Below, one piece after another: positions 42,146-51,856 of a stretch of 64,000 nt of DNA. The stretch is from NCBI GenBank assembly GCA_041397825.1, contig JAWKVX010000004.1, positions 762,091 through 826,090 of the forward strand. The letters run 5' to 3'. The position numbers and the translations under genes are program-made. The notes beneath the pieces were generated by a model that had not been told where the DNA came from, made no database searches, and worked only from the letters and a program-made list of their open reading frames with translations. Origin of the DNA: JANNSX01 sp041397825 (GTDB lineage: Bacteria; Pseudomonadota; Alphaproteobacteria; Rhizobiales; Hyphomicrobiaceae). How positions within the stretch are numbered: the first letter of the stretch is position 1; every line of letters starts with the position of its first letter.

Positions 42146-44958
42146 GCGGCCTCGCCTTCATGAACCCATGGATCCTGCTGGCGCTGGCAGCGCTGCCGGC
42201 GATCTGGTGGCTGCTCAGGACGACGCCACCATCGCCACAGCGCGTGCGCTTTCCGGCCGTGCGGCTCCTCAAGGGTCTGGTGCAACGGCGCCAGACTCCG
42301 GCACGAAGCCCCTGGTGGCTGACGCTCATTCGCATGCTGGCGGCGACGCTCGTCATTCTTGCGCTTGCCGAGCCGGTGCTCAACGCCAGCACCCAGTCCG
42401 GAACGGGCAGCGGACCGCTGGCGATCGTCGTCGACAATGGCTGGCCGGCGGCGGCGCATTGGTCTGAGCGACAGCAAATGCTGACCGTGCTGATCGACGA
42501 AGCCGAGCGCGACGGTCGGCCCGTCATCGTCGTGCCTACGGCGGCGGATGGTACGGCCACGCCCGTTCTCGAGGCGCCGCAAGACGCCCGCGCCCGCATC
42601 GTGGCGCTGACTCCGTCGCCGCTCGCTCCGGATCGTATGAAAGCCGCGGCGGCTCTTGCCGCAGCGGGTGCGACGCCCGGCGAGGTCGCCTGGCTGTCCG
42701 ACGGCATCGACCACGGTTCCGGACGCGACTTCGCCGCCAAGCTCGTCGAGATTGCCGGGGGCGGTGGCGCTGTCACCGTGCTCTTGCCCACCGCCGACGG
42801 CGTGCCGATCGCGCTCCGCCACATCCGGGCCGGCTCGGGCGCCCTCAAGGCCGAGGTGCTGAGCCCCGGCGGCCTGTCCCGGGACGGGATCGTCGTGGCA
42901 CTGTCGAGCCGCGGCGACCGGTTGAGCGAGGCAGCGTTCTCGCTCTCGCCGACCGACACGCTGGAGAGCTTCACGTTCGACCTGCCGCTCGAGCTGCGCA
43001 ACCAGGTCTCCCGCATGGAGATCCTGGGCGAGCGCTCGGCCGGCGCCATCCAGCTGGCTGATGCCGGCACACGTTGGAATCGCATCGGCCTAGTCTCAGG
43101 CGCCTCGCGCGAGAAGGCGCAGCCCCTGCTCTCGCCTCTGCACTATCTCGAGCGCTCGCTCGGTCCCTTCGCTGAGCTCGTCAAGGACGATGCCGCCAGC
43201 CAGGAGAGTCCCGTCGACAGCCTCCTGAAGCAGGGCGTGACGGTGCTGATCCTCGCCGATATCGGCAAGCTCGTCGGCGGCACGCTCGAGGCGACGGAGA
43301 AGTGGATCGAGGGAGGCGGCGTCCTGGTGCGCTTTGCCGGCCCGCGGCTCGAGCAGGGTGGCGACGAACTCATGCCGGTTGCCCTGCGGGCCGGTGGCCG
43401 CTCGCTCGGCGGAGCGCTCTCCTGGAGCGAGCCGCAGCCCTTGGCGCCGTTCGACGAGACGAGCATCTTCGCCGGCCTGACGATCCCGCCCGACGTCCGG
43501 GTCAACCGGCAGGTCCTCGCCGATCCGGCCCTGTTGGGGGACGAGACCTTGGTCTGGGCCCGCCTCAGCGACGGCACGCCCCTGGTGACGGCGACCAAGC
43601 GCAAGCAGGGCTACCTGATCCTGTTTCACGTCACTGCCAACACGGACTGGTCGAACCTTCCGATCTCCGGCCTGTTCGTCGACATGCTGCAACGCGTAAC
43701 GGCGTTGACGGGTCTTGCCGAGATCGAGGGCGGCCAGACCGTCAGCGGCGCCAGCAGCGACGGCGAGCGGCTTCTCGCGCCCGTGCAGACGCTGAACGGC
43801 TTCGGCGAGCTCGGCCCTCCCCCCGCCACGGTCCGCCCGTTGCCGATCGAGGGCGAAGGCATCAGCGAACCGGATGCGGAGCATCCTCCGGGTTTCTACG
43901 GACCGCCTGGCAAGCTTCGCGCCCTCAACGCCGTCGGACCGAAGTTCAAGCTCGAGCCGCTGCCGTCGATGCCTGCCGGGGTCGTCACGGCAGCCTATCG
44001 AGGCGCCGAGGCGACGGAGCTGAAACCCGATTTTCTGTCCATCGCCCTGCTCCTGGTCTTCCTCGACGTGGCCGCCGTGCTGCTGCTGCAGCTCGGTCTC
44101 GTCCGCCGGTGGGCTCGACGCTCGGCCGCGGCGACACTCTTCGGACTGGCCCTCGCCAGTGCACTGCTGTTGCCTGCTGAGGGCCGGGCGCAGACGACGA
44201 GCGCCACCCACAGCTTCGCGCTCGAGGCCGCTCTGCACTCCCGGCTCGCCCATGTCCTGACCGGCGACGCGGAGACCGACGAGGTCGCCCAGCGGGGTCT
44301 GCAAGGGCTGACCGCCATCCTGCTCGCGCGCACGGCCTATGAGCCGGCCGAGCCCTTGGGTGTCGATGTCGAGCGCGACGAGCTGACGTTTTTCCCGGTC
44401 CTCTACTGGCCGATCCGACCGGACGCGCGCGAACTTTCGGATGCCGCTGTCGCCAAGGTCGACAGCTACCTGAAGAACGGCGGCATGATCGTCTTCGACA
44501 CGCGCGACGCGCTCGAAGCCTTGCCGCAGATCGGCGGCTTGACGAGCACCGGCACGGAGGCGCTCCGTCGTGTCGTCGGCAGGCTCGACATCCCAGCCCT
44601 GGCGCCGGCTCCGCCCGAGCATGTCGTGACCAAGTCATTCTATCTGCTGAAGAGCTTTCCCGGCCGCTACGACACGAGCCCGCTCTGGGTCGAGTCCGAT
44701 CCTACCGCCGACGAGGATGCCGGCCAGGGGCGGCGCATCGATGGCGTCTCCTCGATCCTGATCACCTCGAACGATCTCGCCGGCGCCTGGGCGATCGACG
44801 ACAACGCCACACCGCTCTATGCCGTGGTGCCGGGCGGCGAAGAGCAGCGCGAGTATGCCTATCGTGTCGGCGTGAACATCGTCATGTACGCGCTCACCGG
44901 CAACTACAAGGCCGACCAGGTGCATGTTCCGGCGCTGCTCGAGCGGCTCGGCCAATAG
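42142..44958 (+). CDS. BatA-like N-terminal / DUF4159 membrane protein
   Basis: 938 residues. N-terminal BatA region: membrane helices AFMNPWILLALAALPAIWWLLR and WLTLIRMLAATLVILALAEPVL, then a vWA-like domain whose MIDAS is degenerate (VVDNGWP instead of DxSxS). Further glutamine-amidotransferase-like and linker parts follow, a membrane segment near 630-650 (FLSIALLLVFLDVAAVLLLQLGLV), a signal-like stretch, and DUF4159 at the C-terminus (VERDELTFFPVLYWPIRPDARELS, GGMIVFDTRDA). I favour TTG 42142, overlapping the DUF58 stop, because GGAGG at 42130-42134 is 7 bases upstream; ATG 42160 is 25 bases away. The frame to 41923 is spurious. Confidence 0.88.
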   Translation: MSGLAFMNPWILLALAALPAIWWLLRTTPPSPQRVRFPAVRLLKGLVQRRQTPARSPWWLTLIRMLAATLVILALAEPVLNASTQSGTGSGPLAIVVDNGWPAAAHWSERQQMLTVLIDEAERDGRPVIVVPTAADGTATPVLEAPQDARARIVALTPSPLAPDRMKAAAALAAAGATPGEVAWLSDGIDHGSGRDFAAKLVEIAGGGGAVTVLLPTADGVPIALRHIRAGSGALKAEVLSPGGLSRDGIVVALSSRGDRLSEAAFSLSPTDTLESFTFDLPLELRNQVSRMEILGERSAGAIQLADAGTRWNRIGLVSGASREKAQPLLSPLHYLERSLGPFAELVKDDAASQESPVDSLLKQGVTVLILADIGKLVGGTLEATEKWIEGGGVLVRFAGPRLEQGGDELMPVALRAGGRSLGGALSWSEPQPLAPFDETSIFAGLTIPPDVRVNRQVLADPALLGDETLVWARLSDGTPLVTATKRKQGYLILFHVTANTDWSNLPISGLFVDMLQRVTALTGLAEIEGGQTVSGASSDGERLLAPVQTLNGFGELGPPPATVRPLPIEGEGISEPDAEHPPGFYGPPGKLRALNAVGPKFKLEPLPSMPAGVVTAAYRGAEATELKPDFLSIALLLVFLDVAAVLLLQLGLVRRWARRSAAATLFGLALASALLLPAEGRAQTTSATHSFALEAALHSRLAHVLTGDAETDEVAQRGLQGLTAILLARTAYEPAEPLGVDVERDELTFFPVLYWPIRPDARELSDAAVAKVDSYLKNGGMIVFDTRDALEALPQIGGLTSTGTEALRRVVGRLDIPALAPAPPEHVVTKSFYLLKSFPGRYDTSPLWVESDPTADEDAGQGRRIDGVSSILITSNDLAGAWAIDDNATPLYAVVPGGEEQREYAYRVGVNIVMYALTGNYKADQVHVPALLERLGQ

Positions 44959-44967
44959 GGTGAAACA

Positions 44968-47070
44968 ATGAGTTGGTCGATCGAGCTTGCACCTATCGTC
45001 TCGATGCATCTGCTGATCGCCGCAACGGCTGTCGCAGCCGTGCTGGCGCTGATCCTGCTCTTTCGCCGGAGCCGCGGCGCGCTCTTGCGCATCCTCAGCC
45101 TCGCCGCGCTGCTCGCCGCCCTCGCCAATCCGACGCTCCGTCAGGAGGAACGGCAGGGCCTGTCGAACATCGCCGTCGTCGTCGTCGACAAGAGCCTGAG
45201 CCAGACGCTGGCAGCGCGCGGCGAGCGGACCGAGGCCATTCGCTCCCGGTTACAGAGCGAGCTCGGCGCCATCAAGAACCTCGACACGCGCTGGATCGAG
45301 GCGACCGATCCCGACGGCACTGGCAAGGACGGCACCCGGCTCTTCGCCGACCTGTCCCGCGCGCTCTCGGGCGTGCCGCCGGAGCGCCTCGCCGGCATCG
45401 TCCTGCTCACCGACGGGCAGGTGCACGATGCCCCAGCCTCGATCCGCGAACTCGGCATCGATGCCCCCGTCCACGCTCTCCTTACGGGGGCCGAGAACGA
45501 GTTCGATCGCCGCATCGCTGTCATCAAGGCCCCGCGCTTCGGTCTGGTCGGCAGCGAGGCCATGGCGGAGCTGAAGATCGAGGAGCATGGCACACATGCC
45601 TCTGCCGCGGCGCCGGCCGAGATCACGATCCGACGGGAGGCCCTGCCCGATATCACACGGACCGTCGCCGTCGGCGAGACCTTCGAAGTTCCGATCGGCT
45701 TTCCGCATGCCGGTCCGAACATCGTCGAGATCGAGCTGGCGCCGGTCCCGGGTGAGCTTACCGAGGCGAACAACCGGATGGTGCTCTCGGTGGAGGGTGT
45801 CAGGGAGAACCTGCGCGTCCTGCTGGTCTCCGGCGAGCCGCATGCCGGCGAGCGGACCTGGCGCAATCTCCTCAAATCGGATGCCGCCGTCGACCTCGTG
45901 CACTTCACCATCCTGCGTCCGCCCCACAAGCAGGATGGCACACCGATCAACGAGCTTTCCCTCATCGCCTTCCCGACGCGCGAGCTCTTCCAGGAGAAGC
46001 TCGACGAGTTCGACCTGATCATCTTCGATCGCTACGAGCGCCTCGGCATCCTGCCGCCGATCTACATCGACAACATCGCCCGCTATGTCGAGGAAAAGGG
46101 CGGCGCGGTGCTGATCGCCGCCGGCGAGGAATACGCCTCTCCCGGCAGCATCTACAATACGCCGCTCGCCCAGGTGCTTCCCGCCGAGCCGACCGGCGAG
46201 GTCGTCGAGGAGCCCTACAAGCCGCGCTTGACCGATGCCGGCGAGCGTCATCCCGTGACCCGAGGGCTCGACGGTGCCAGCAAGACCGATCCCAAATGGG
46301 GACGTTGGTTCCGGCTCGTCTCGGTCGGGCCGCCGAGCGGCGAGGTCCTGATGCAGGGCCCGGGCGACCGTCCGCTGCTGATCCTCGGTCGCAAGGGGCA
46401 AGGTCGCATCGCCCTGATGCTGTCCGATCACGCCTGGCTCTGGGCCCGCGGCCTCGAAGGCGGGGGACCACATACCGATCTTCTCCGTCGCATGGCCCAC
46501 TGGCTGATGAAGGAGCCCGAGCTCGAGGAGGAGCAGCTCTCGGCGAAATCGGCCGGGCTCAAGGTGACTCTCGAGCGACGCAGCATGCTCGACAAGGTCG
46601 GCCCGGTGACGCTCCAAGCCGCCGACGGCTCGACTGTCGAGGTTCAGCCACAACCCGTCCCGGGTGTGCCCGGTCTCTTCCGCGCCGAGACGGTGGTGAA
46701 GGAGCCGGGGTTCTACAAGGTGACGTCAGGTGAACTCGCGGCAGTTGCGCTCGCGGGCGCCTCGAACAATCGCGAGATGGCCGAGGTCGTGACGAGCGCG
46801 GAGAAGCTCGGCCCCCTCTCCGAAAGCTCGGGCGGCGGCGTCTACTTCACGGCGGATCGACCCGGGGCATCGCCCACCAGCATCTCGTTGCCCCGCATCT
46901 CGATGTTGAAGTCGGCGCGCCTTCTGCATGGCTCGGGCTGGATGGGGCTCAAGGAGCGCGACGCGCACCTGACCACGGGTATCGCGCTTTACCCGCTGTT
47001 CACGGGCTTCGCGGCGCTCGCCGCCCTGTTGGGTCTCATGTCGATCGCCTGGTGGCGCGAGGGACGATAG
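44968..47070 (+). CDS. Membrane protein with vWA and amidotransferase-like domains
   Basis: 700 residues. Two N-terminal membrane helices (MHLLIAATAVAAVLALILLF and ILSLAALLAALANP) precede a vWA domain with MIDAS D74-K-S76-L-S78 in VVVDKSLSQT and the later IVLLTDGQVHD. A class I glutamine amidotransferase-like region (about 260-510) includes LRVLLVSGEPHAGERTWRNLL, YVEEKGGAVLIAAGEEYASPGSIYNTPL and GRIALMLSDHAWLWARGLEGGGP, without an obvious catalytic Cys. A C-terminal helix (LYPLFTGFAALAALLGLMSIAWW) ends it. It starts 9 bases after the DUF4159 gene. Paired vWA proteins of this kind are typical of MoxR operons. Confidence 0.85.
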   Translation: MSWSIELAPIVSMHLLIAATAVAAVLALILLFRRSRGALLRILSLAALLAALANPTLRQEERQGLSNIAVVVVDKSLSQTLAARGERTEAIRSRLQSELGAIKNLDTRWIEATDPDGTGKDGTRLFADLSRALSGVPPERLAGIVLLTDGQVHDAPASIRELGIDAPVHALLTGAENEFDRRIAVIKAPRFGLVGSEAMAELKIEEHGTHASAAAPAEITIRREALPDITRTVAVGETFEVPIGFPHAGPNIVEIELAPVPGELTEANNRMVLSVEGVRENLRVLLVSGEPHAGERTWRNLLKSDAAVDLVHFTILRPPHKQDGTPINELSLIAFPTRELFQEKLDEFDLIIFDRYERLGILPPIYIDNIARYVEEKGGAVLIAAGEEYASPGSIYNTPLAQVLPAEPTGEVVEEPYKPRLTDAGERHPVTRGLDGASKTDPKWGRWFRLVSVGPPSGEVLMQGPGDRPLLILGRKGQGRIALMLSDHAWLWARGLEGGGPHTDLLRRMAHWLMKEPELEEEQLSAKSAGLKVTLERRSMLDKVGPVTLQAADGSTVEVQPQPVPGVPGLFRAETVVKEPGFYKVTSGELAAVALAGASNNREMAEVVTSAEKLGPLSESSGGGVYFTADRPGASPTSISLPRISMLKSARLLHGSGWMGLKERDAHLTTGIALYPLFTGFAALAALLGLMSIAWWREGR

Positions 47071-47078
47071 CGCCGGCC

Positions 47079-47774
47079 TCACGCTCCCAGGCGGTGGGCG
47101 ATCTCGGCTTTGAGATGCTCCGCTGCCCCGGTCCATGGCGACAGCGACGAGGCGAAGAGGGCCGCCTCGCTTCGCAGGATGATACCGTCGCTCAATACCT
47201 TGAGATGGTTGGCGCGCAGCGTCTCACCCGTCGATGTGATGTCGACGACGACCTCCGCATGACCGGCCTGGGGCGCGCCCTCGGTCGCTCCGAGGCTTTC
47301 GACGATGCGATAGCTGGAGACCGAGTGATCGGCAAAGAAGCGGCGCGTCAGCTGCCGGTACTTGGTCGCGACGAGCAGGTGCCGGCCGTGCACGCGCCGG
47401 AAGACGGGGGCGATCTGCTCGAGGTCCGCCATTCGGTCGACATCGAGCCAGAGCGCCGGGACGGCGACGACGACATCGGCCCGGCCGAAGCCGAAGCGGA
47501 CGACCTCCTCGATCCGTCCATCGCCGGGGGCGACGGCCTCGCGCACCAGATCCTCTCCCGTGACGCCCAGATGCACCCGGCCGCTCTTCAGGAACGACGC
47601 GATCTCGGACGCCGACAGGAACGCCACCGAGACATCGCCGAGACCCGGCATATGTCCCTGGTAGCCGCGCTCGGTGCCGCGGCGAACGATCTCGAGACCG
47701 GCCGCGGCAAAGCGCGCCAGCGTCTCCTCCATCAGCCGTCCCTTGGACGGCACCGCCAGGGTCAGCACGCTCAT
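47079..47774 (-). CDS. hisG: ATP phosphoribosyltransferase, short form catalytic subunit
   Basis: 231 residues, the short HisG that lacks the regulatory C-terminal domain and so depends on HisZ. Motifs: LAVPSKGRLMEETL, LGVTGEDLVREAV, and VVVDITSTGETLRANHLKVLSDGIILRSEA. It catalyses the first step of histidine synthesis. ATG 47774 overlaps the hisZ stop (ATGA). It converges with the vWA gene, 8 bases apart. Confidence 0.97.
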   Translation of the reverse strand: MSVLTLAVPSKGRLMEETLARFAAAGLEIVRRGTERGYQGHMPGLGDVSVAFLSASEIASFLKSGRVHLGVTGEDLVREAVAPGDGRIEEVVRFGFGRADVVVAVPALWLDVDRMADLEQIAPVFRRVHGRHLLVATKYRQLTRRFFADHSVSSYRIVESLGATEGAPQAGHAEVVVDITSTGETLRANHLKVLSDGIILRSEAALFASSLSPWTGAAEHLKAEIAHRLGA

Positions 47775-48955
47775 CTGAGCCGCTCCCCGACCATCGCCAG
47801 CAGGCGCTCGGAATGCATCGCCGCCCCTACGGCCGGCACCGGGCGCGGCGCGCCGGCGGCCTCGAGCAGATCGTCGTAACGGCCGCCACCGGCAAGATGT
47901 CCGAGCTGGCCTTTGCCTTCGACCTCGAACTGGAACACGAAGCCGGTGTAGTAGGCGAAACTCCGGCCGAACCCTGCCGAGAACCGCATCCGCCGCAGAC
48001 TGAGGCCGGCGCGTTCCAGATCGTCGAGCCGTCTCTCGAAGGCCCCGAGCGGCCCCTCGAGCTCGACGCGCCGGGAGCCGAGCACAGTCCGCATGCGGGT
48101 CACCGCATCGGTTGCCGGCACATCGATGGCGACCAAGCTGTCGATCAGGCCTGCCACCTCGCCCGGGAGCCGCGCGGCACGCCGGTCCTCGACGAGTGCG
48201 AGCAGGCTCTCGGTCAACTCGCCAACGCTGCGCAGGCCGACCGGCGTGATGCCCTCGGCATCGAGATACTCCTGCACGCGCTCCTCGGACCGCGCCGGAT
48301 CGTCGGCGATCAGTCGGTCGAGCAGCCGCTCCGGGACCGCCGAGGGCAACGGTGCGGCTCCCGTGCAGAGCTGCTGAAGGAGCCGGCGGAACGCCTCCGG
48401 ACGCTCGAAGGCGCGAAGCAGCCGCCGCCGCCAGCGAGCAGGCATGTCGATGGACATGATCAGGCCGCGCACGATGCCGAGATCGCCCAGGCGAATGACC
48501 GTGCCACCCGCGCCAAGAGAGGCGAGACAGGTATCGACCGTCGACAGAACCTCGACCTCGGCACCGATGGCATCATCGGCGCCGAAACTCTCGAGCCCGA
48601 TCTGATGGAACTCCCGCGGCCGGTGCGGATCGTCGGCGTCCGTCTGATAGCGAAAGGCCGGACCGTGATAGCTGAGGCGGGCCGGCTGGTCGGCCTCCGG
48701 ATGCTGATCGAGATAGAGCCGGCACGTCGGCAACGTCAGGTCGGGCCGGAGGCACAGCTCCTCGCCATCGGGATCGGAGAAGACATAGGTGCGGTTTCTC
48801 AGATCCTCGCCGAGCTGCTCGAGATAGAGCTCGGCCGGCTGCAGGATCGCCGGCTCGACGCGCTCGAAACCGCGGCTCTCGAGGATGCGGCAGGCGACAC
48901 CTGTCAGACGATCGAGCGCCCGCGCCTCGGCCGCCGGATCGGGACTAGCTCGCAT
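47771..48955 (-). CDS. hisZ: ATP phosphoribosyltransferase regulatory subunit
   Basis: 394 residues, a HisRS-like protein without aminoacylation motifs: LEQLGEDLRNRTYVFSDPDGEELCLRPDLTLPTCRLYL, YQTDADDPHRPREFHQIGLESFG and SFAYYTGFVFQFEV. HisZ forms the hetero-octamer with short HisG and carries histidine feedback. It overlaps hisS by 11 bases and hisG by 4, so all three are one unit. Confidence 0.95.
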   Translation of the reverse strand: MRASPDPAAEARALDRLTGVACRILESRGFERVEPAILQPAELYLEQLGEDLRNRTYVFSDPDGEELCLRPDLTLPTCRLYLDQHPEADQPARLSYHGPAFRYQTDADDPHRPREFHQIGLESFGADDAIGAEVEVLSTVDTCLASLGAGGTVIRLGDLGIVRGLIMSIDMPARWRRRLLRAFERPEAFRRLLQQLCTGAAPLPSAVPERLLDRLIADDPARSEERVQEYLDAEGITPVGLRSVGELTESLLALVEDRRAARLPGEVAGLIDSLVAIDVPATDAVTRMRTVLGSRRVELEGPLGAFERRLDDLERAGLSLRRMRFSAGFGRSFAYYTGFVFQFEVEGKGQLGHLAGGGRYDDLLEAAGAPRPVPAVGAAMHSERLLAMVGERLR

Positions 48956-50441
48956 AACGCTTTAAGACGCGGGTTACGGCCGTCACCAACTCGGTACGTG
49001 GCGCCGCGAATTGCGCGGGGCGGCCTTCACGCCAGGCCTCGCGGTCCTCGATCTCGCCCGCGAGCTTTGCTCCCTCGATCAGGTCCTTGATCGTCACCTC
49101 GCCGCGCTGGCGCTCGTCGTCGCCCTGGATCACCACGAGCGGCGCACCGCGCTTGTCGGCATAGCGCATCTGCGCCTTCATGCCGGAGCTGCCGAGATAG
49201 ATCTCAGCCCGGATGCCGGCGGCTCTGAGCTCCTGCGCCATCTGCTGATAGTCGCCGAGCCGTGACTGGTCGAGGATCAGAATGACGGCCGGGCCGAGAG
49301 ACCGCTCGGCACCCGACCGGCCGAGCGCATTGAGCGCCTGATAGAGACGTGACACACCGATCGAGAAGCCGGTCGCCGGAATGGTCGTGCCCTTGAACCG
49401 CGCCACCAGCCCGTCATAGCGACCGCCGCCGCCTACCGAGCCGAAGCGCTGCGTCTCGCCCGTCTCGTCCTTGGCCTCGAAGGTCAGCTCCATCTCGAAT
49501 ACCGGGCCCGTATAGTATTCGAGGCCCCGGACCACTCCCGGATCGATGACGACCCGGTCGGCCTCAAATCCGGAGGCAGCAAGTAGATCATCCATTGCCT
49601 GAAGTTCCTCGAACCCCTTCTCGCCGCTTGCGCTTCCGGCGACAAGCGGGCGAAGCGCCATCAGGGTCTCGGTGCGACCGGCGGCCGGCGTGCCGACGTA
49701 GTCCAGAATCTGCCTGATCTGCGCCGGCTCGAGCTTGGCACCCTCGGTGAAGTCGCCCGACTCGTCCTTGCGTCCTGCGCCCAGCAGCTGCTCGACACCG
49801 GCCGAACCGAGCCGATCGATCTTGTCGATCGCCCGCAGGACGACAAGCCGTCGGGCGAGCGAGGACTCGGCGACGGGATCGATGCCGGCGCGCTCGAGCA
49901 CGCCGTCGATCAGTTTGCGATTGTTGACGCGCATGCGATAGCTGCCGCGGGGAATGCCGAGCTTCTCCATGACGTCTGCCGCGAGCATGCAGAACTCGGC
50001 ATCCGCCGCCGGGCTCTCGGCCCCGACCGTATCGGCATCGAACTGGACGAACTCGCGGAAGCGGCCGGGGCCCGGCTTCTCGTTCCGCCAGACTGTGCCA
50101 GTCTGATAGCGGCGATAGGGCTTCGCCAGCTGGTCGTAATTCTGGGCGACGTAGCGGGCGAGCGGTGCCGTCAGGTCATACCTGAGGCTCAACCAGGCGT
50201 TGTCCTCGTCCAGGAAAGAGAAGACGCCGGCATTGGGCCGATCCTGGTCGGGCAGGAATTTGCCCAGCGCGTCGGTGTACTCGATCGACGACGTTGCCAG
50301 CGGCTCGAAGCCGTAGACGTCATAGACCTCGCGGATGGTCTGGAGCATCCTCTCGAGCGCCCGTGCCTCCTCCGGTCCTACGTCCCGGAAACCCTTCGGA
50401 AGCCGTGCCTCGGGCCGGTTGCTCTTGCTCTTCTTGCTCAT
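48945..50441 (-). CDS. hisS: Histidyl-tRNA synthetase
   Basis: 498 residues, class II synthetase. Motif 1 region ARLPKGFRDVGPEEARALE, motif 2 YRRYQTGTVWRNEKPGPGRFREFVQFDADTVG, histidine motifs GLEYYTGPVFEMELTF and GGGGRYDGLV, and an anticodon-binding C-terminal domain (GPAVILILDQSRLG through RGEVTIKDLIEGAKLAGEI). The length and a large central insertion fit the alphaproteobacterial type. It leads hisZ-hisG, linking histidine charging with synthesis. Confidence 0.97.
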   Translation of the reverse strand: MSKKSKSNRPEARLPKGFRDVGPEEARALERMLQTIREVYDVYGFEPLATSSIEYTDALGKFLPDQDRPNAGVFSFLDEDNAWLSLRYDLTAPLARYVAQNYDQLAKPYRRYQTGTVWRNEKPGPGRFREFVQFDADTVGAESPAADAEFCMLAADVMEKLGIPRGSYRMRVNNRKLIDGVLERAGIDPVAESSLARRLVVLRAIDKIDRLGSAGVEQLLGAGRKDESGDFTEGAKLEPAQIRQILDYVGTPAAGRTETLMALRPLVAGSASGEKGFEELQAMDDLLAASGFEADRVVIDPGVVRGLEYYTGPVFEMELTFEAKDETGETQRFGSVGGGGRYDGLVARFKGTTIPATGFSIGVSRLYQALNALGRSGAERSLGPAVILILDQSRLGDYQQMAQELRAAGIRAEIYLGSSGMKAQMRYADKRGAPLVVIQGDDERQRGEVTIKDLIEGAKLAGEIEDREAWREGRPAQFAAPRTELVTAVTRVLKRYAS

Positions 50442-50592
50442 TCTCGGCCAGCAGCTCGCTCGACTGTTTCAGTGTCGCGCGGGTTCTAGCCCATAGGGTA
50501 GGGGTGCACAAGGCAAAGCCCCGGCCGCCGGCCGGAGCCGTCGCCGTCGCCATGACCTGAGCAGCACCCCAAGGGCGGCAGAGAGGGTGCTG

Positions 50593-51738
50593 CTAGGATA
50601 ACCCCATGACCTCGGCATACTTGCGCTGAAATCCATGCACGGCATTCTCCGACAGACCTGCCGCCTCAGGATCGATGACGAAACGGCCCTGCCTGTAGCC
50701 GAGGGACTTGAGGCCCTGATGCACGGATTCGCAAATGCTCTCGTCCTCCGGCCACAGCACATTGCGGACGTAGTCGATCCGCTCCATCGGCAACGGATCG
50801 CCGGGCATGGTGAGCAGGATGCCGGACATGCGGGTCGTCTCGGCATCTTTTGGCCAGAACGAGAAGGCCGAGAGCGTTCGCGTTCCAGGGAACAGACCGA
50901 ACTCGATATTCGGCCAGAGGTGCCAATAGGTATTCACCTTGACCGGCGCATCACCCGGCACGTTGTAGGCTTTGTTCTCGAGCTTGTTGACCTCGCCATG
51001 ACTCTTGATCCAGTTGCCGTAGACACGGCAATAGTAGCTGCCGATATCGACGAGGTCGGTGAAGGCCTGGTGCGCCGGGCCGCAGTGGTAGCATTCGAGG
51101 CAGTTCTCGGCGAGCACCTTCCAGTTGGCACGCAGGTTGCCAAACTCCTCCTCCGGCCGGTCGCAGTCCCGGTTGACCTCGAGATCACCGATCCAGGGCA
51201 TCGTCTGCCGCATGTCAGAGATCATGTCGGGGACGAGCTCGGAGATCGGCATTGCCTCCGCATCGAGATTGACGAAGAGGAAGCCAAGCATCTCCTCAAG
51301 TCGCACCGGCACGAGGCTATAATCGCGTGGATCGAACTCGGGCATCCTGGTTGTCGCACGGGCCTTCCGCAACGAGCCGTCGAACTCGTAGGCCCAGGCG
51401 TGATAGGGGCATACGATGGCCGACGTGACGTTGCCCCTGCCCTTGAGGAGCTCGTGGGCGCGATGCGGGCAGACATTGAAGAAGGCGCCGAGCTTGCCGC
51501 TCCGCTCGCGAATGACGAAAACCTTCTGCCCGACGATGTCGACGGTGACATAGTCGCCCGGCGCTTTGAGCTCGCTGACATGCCCGGCGAGTTGCCAGCT
51601 CCGGTAGAAGATGCGCCGTCGCTCCTCGTCGAGGATGCGGGGTTCGCTGTAGAGATAGCCCGGGAGCGTGCGCGAGCGTGCCGGATCCACCGCGAGCGGC
51701 ACGAAGCTGCGGCCATCGGTCGAGCGCATCGTGGTCAT
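50593..51738 (-). CDS. Rieske non-heme iron oxygenase, alpha subunit
   Basis: 381 residues. The Rieske [2Fe-2S] site is Cys90-x-His92 (FNVCPHRAHEL) and Cys110-x2-His113 (VCPYHAWAYEF). The catalytic iron site is ENCLECYHCGPAHQAF with His218 and His223. The residue that bridges Rieske and iron sites is Glu215 rather than the usual Asp; this LECYHC pattern is known from the quaternary-ammonium branch (carnitine monooxygenase CntA). Substrate is therefore likely a quaternary amine-like compound. AGGAGG lies 8 bases before ATG 51738. No reductase or ferredoxin gene is adjacent. Confidence 0.9.
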   Translation of the reverse strand: MTTMRSTDGRSFVPLAVDPARSRTLPGYLYSEPRILDEERRRIFYRSWQLAGHVSELKAPGDYVTVDIVGQKVFVIRERSGKLGAFFNVCPHRAHELLKGRGNVTSAIVCPYHAWAYEFDGSLRKARATTRMPEFDPRDYSLVPVRLEEMLGFLFVNLDAEAMPISELVPDMISDMRQTMPWIGDLEVNRDCDRPEEEFGNLRANWKVLAENCLECYHCGPAHQAFTDLVDIGSYYCRVYGNWIKSHGEVNKLENKAYNVPGDAPVKVNTYWHLWPNIEFGLFPGTRTLSAFSFWPKDAETTRMSGILLTMPGDPLPMERIDYVRNVLWPEDESICESVHQGLKSLGYRQGRFVIDPEAAGLSENAVHGFQRKYAEVMGLS

Positions 51739-51856
51739 AGGCGATCCTCCTGCCATTGCATTTCACGGTGAGTCTTGTCGAGCCGGCGGCCCGCGGTCAA
51801 GGCATCCCCGGCCCCGCCGGCGCGCCCCGACGACAGCGATTTCCCATGGCCATCGC

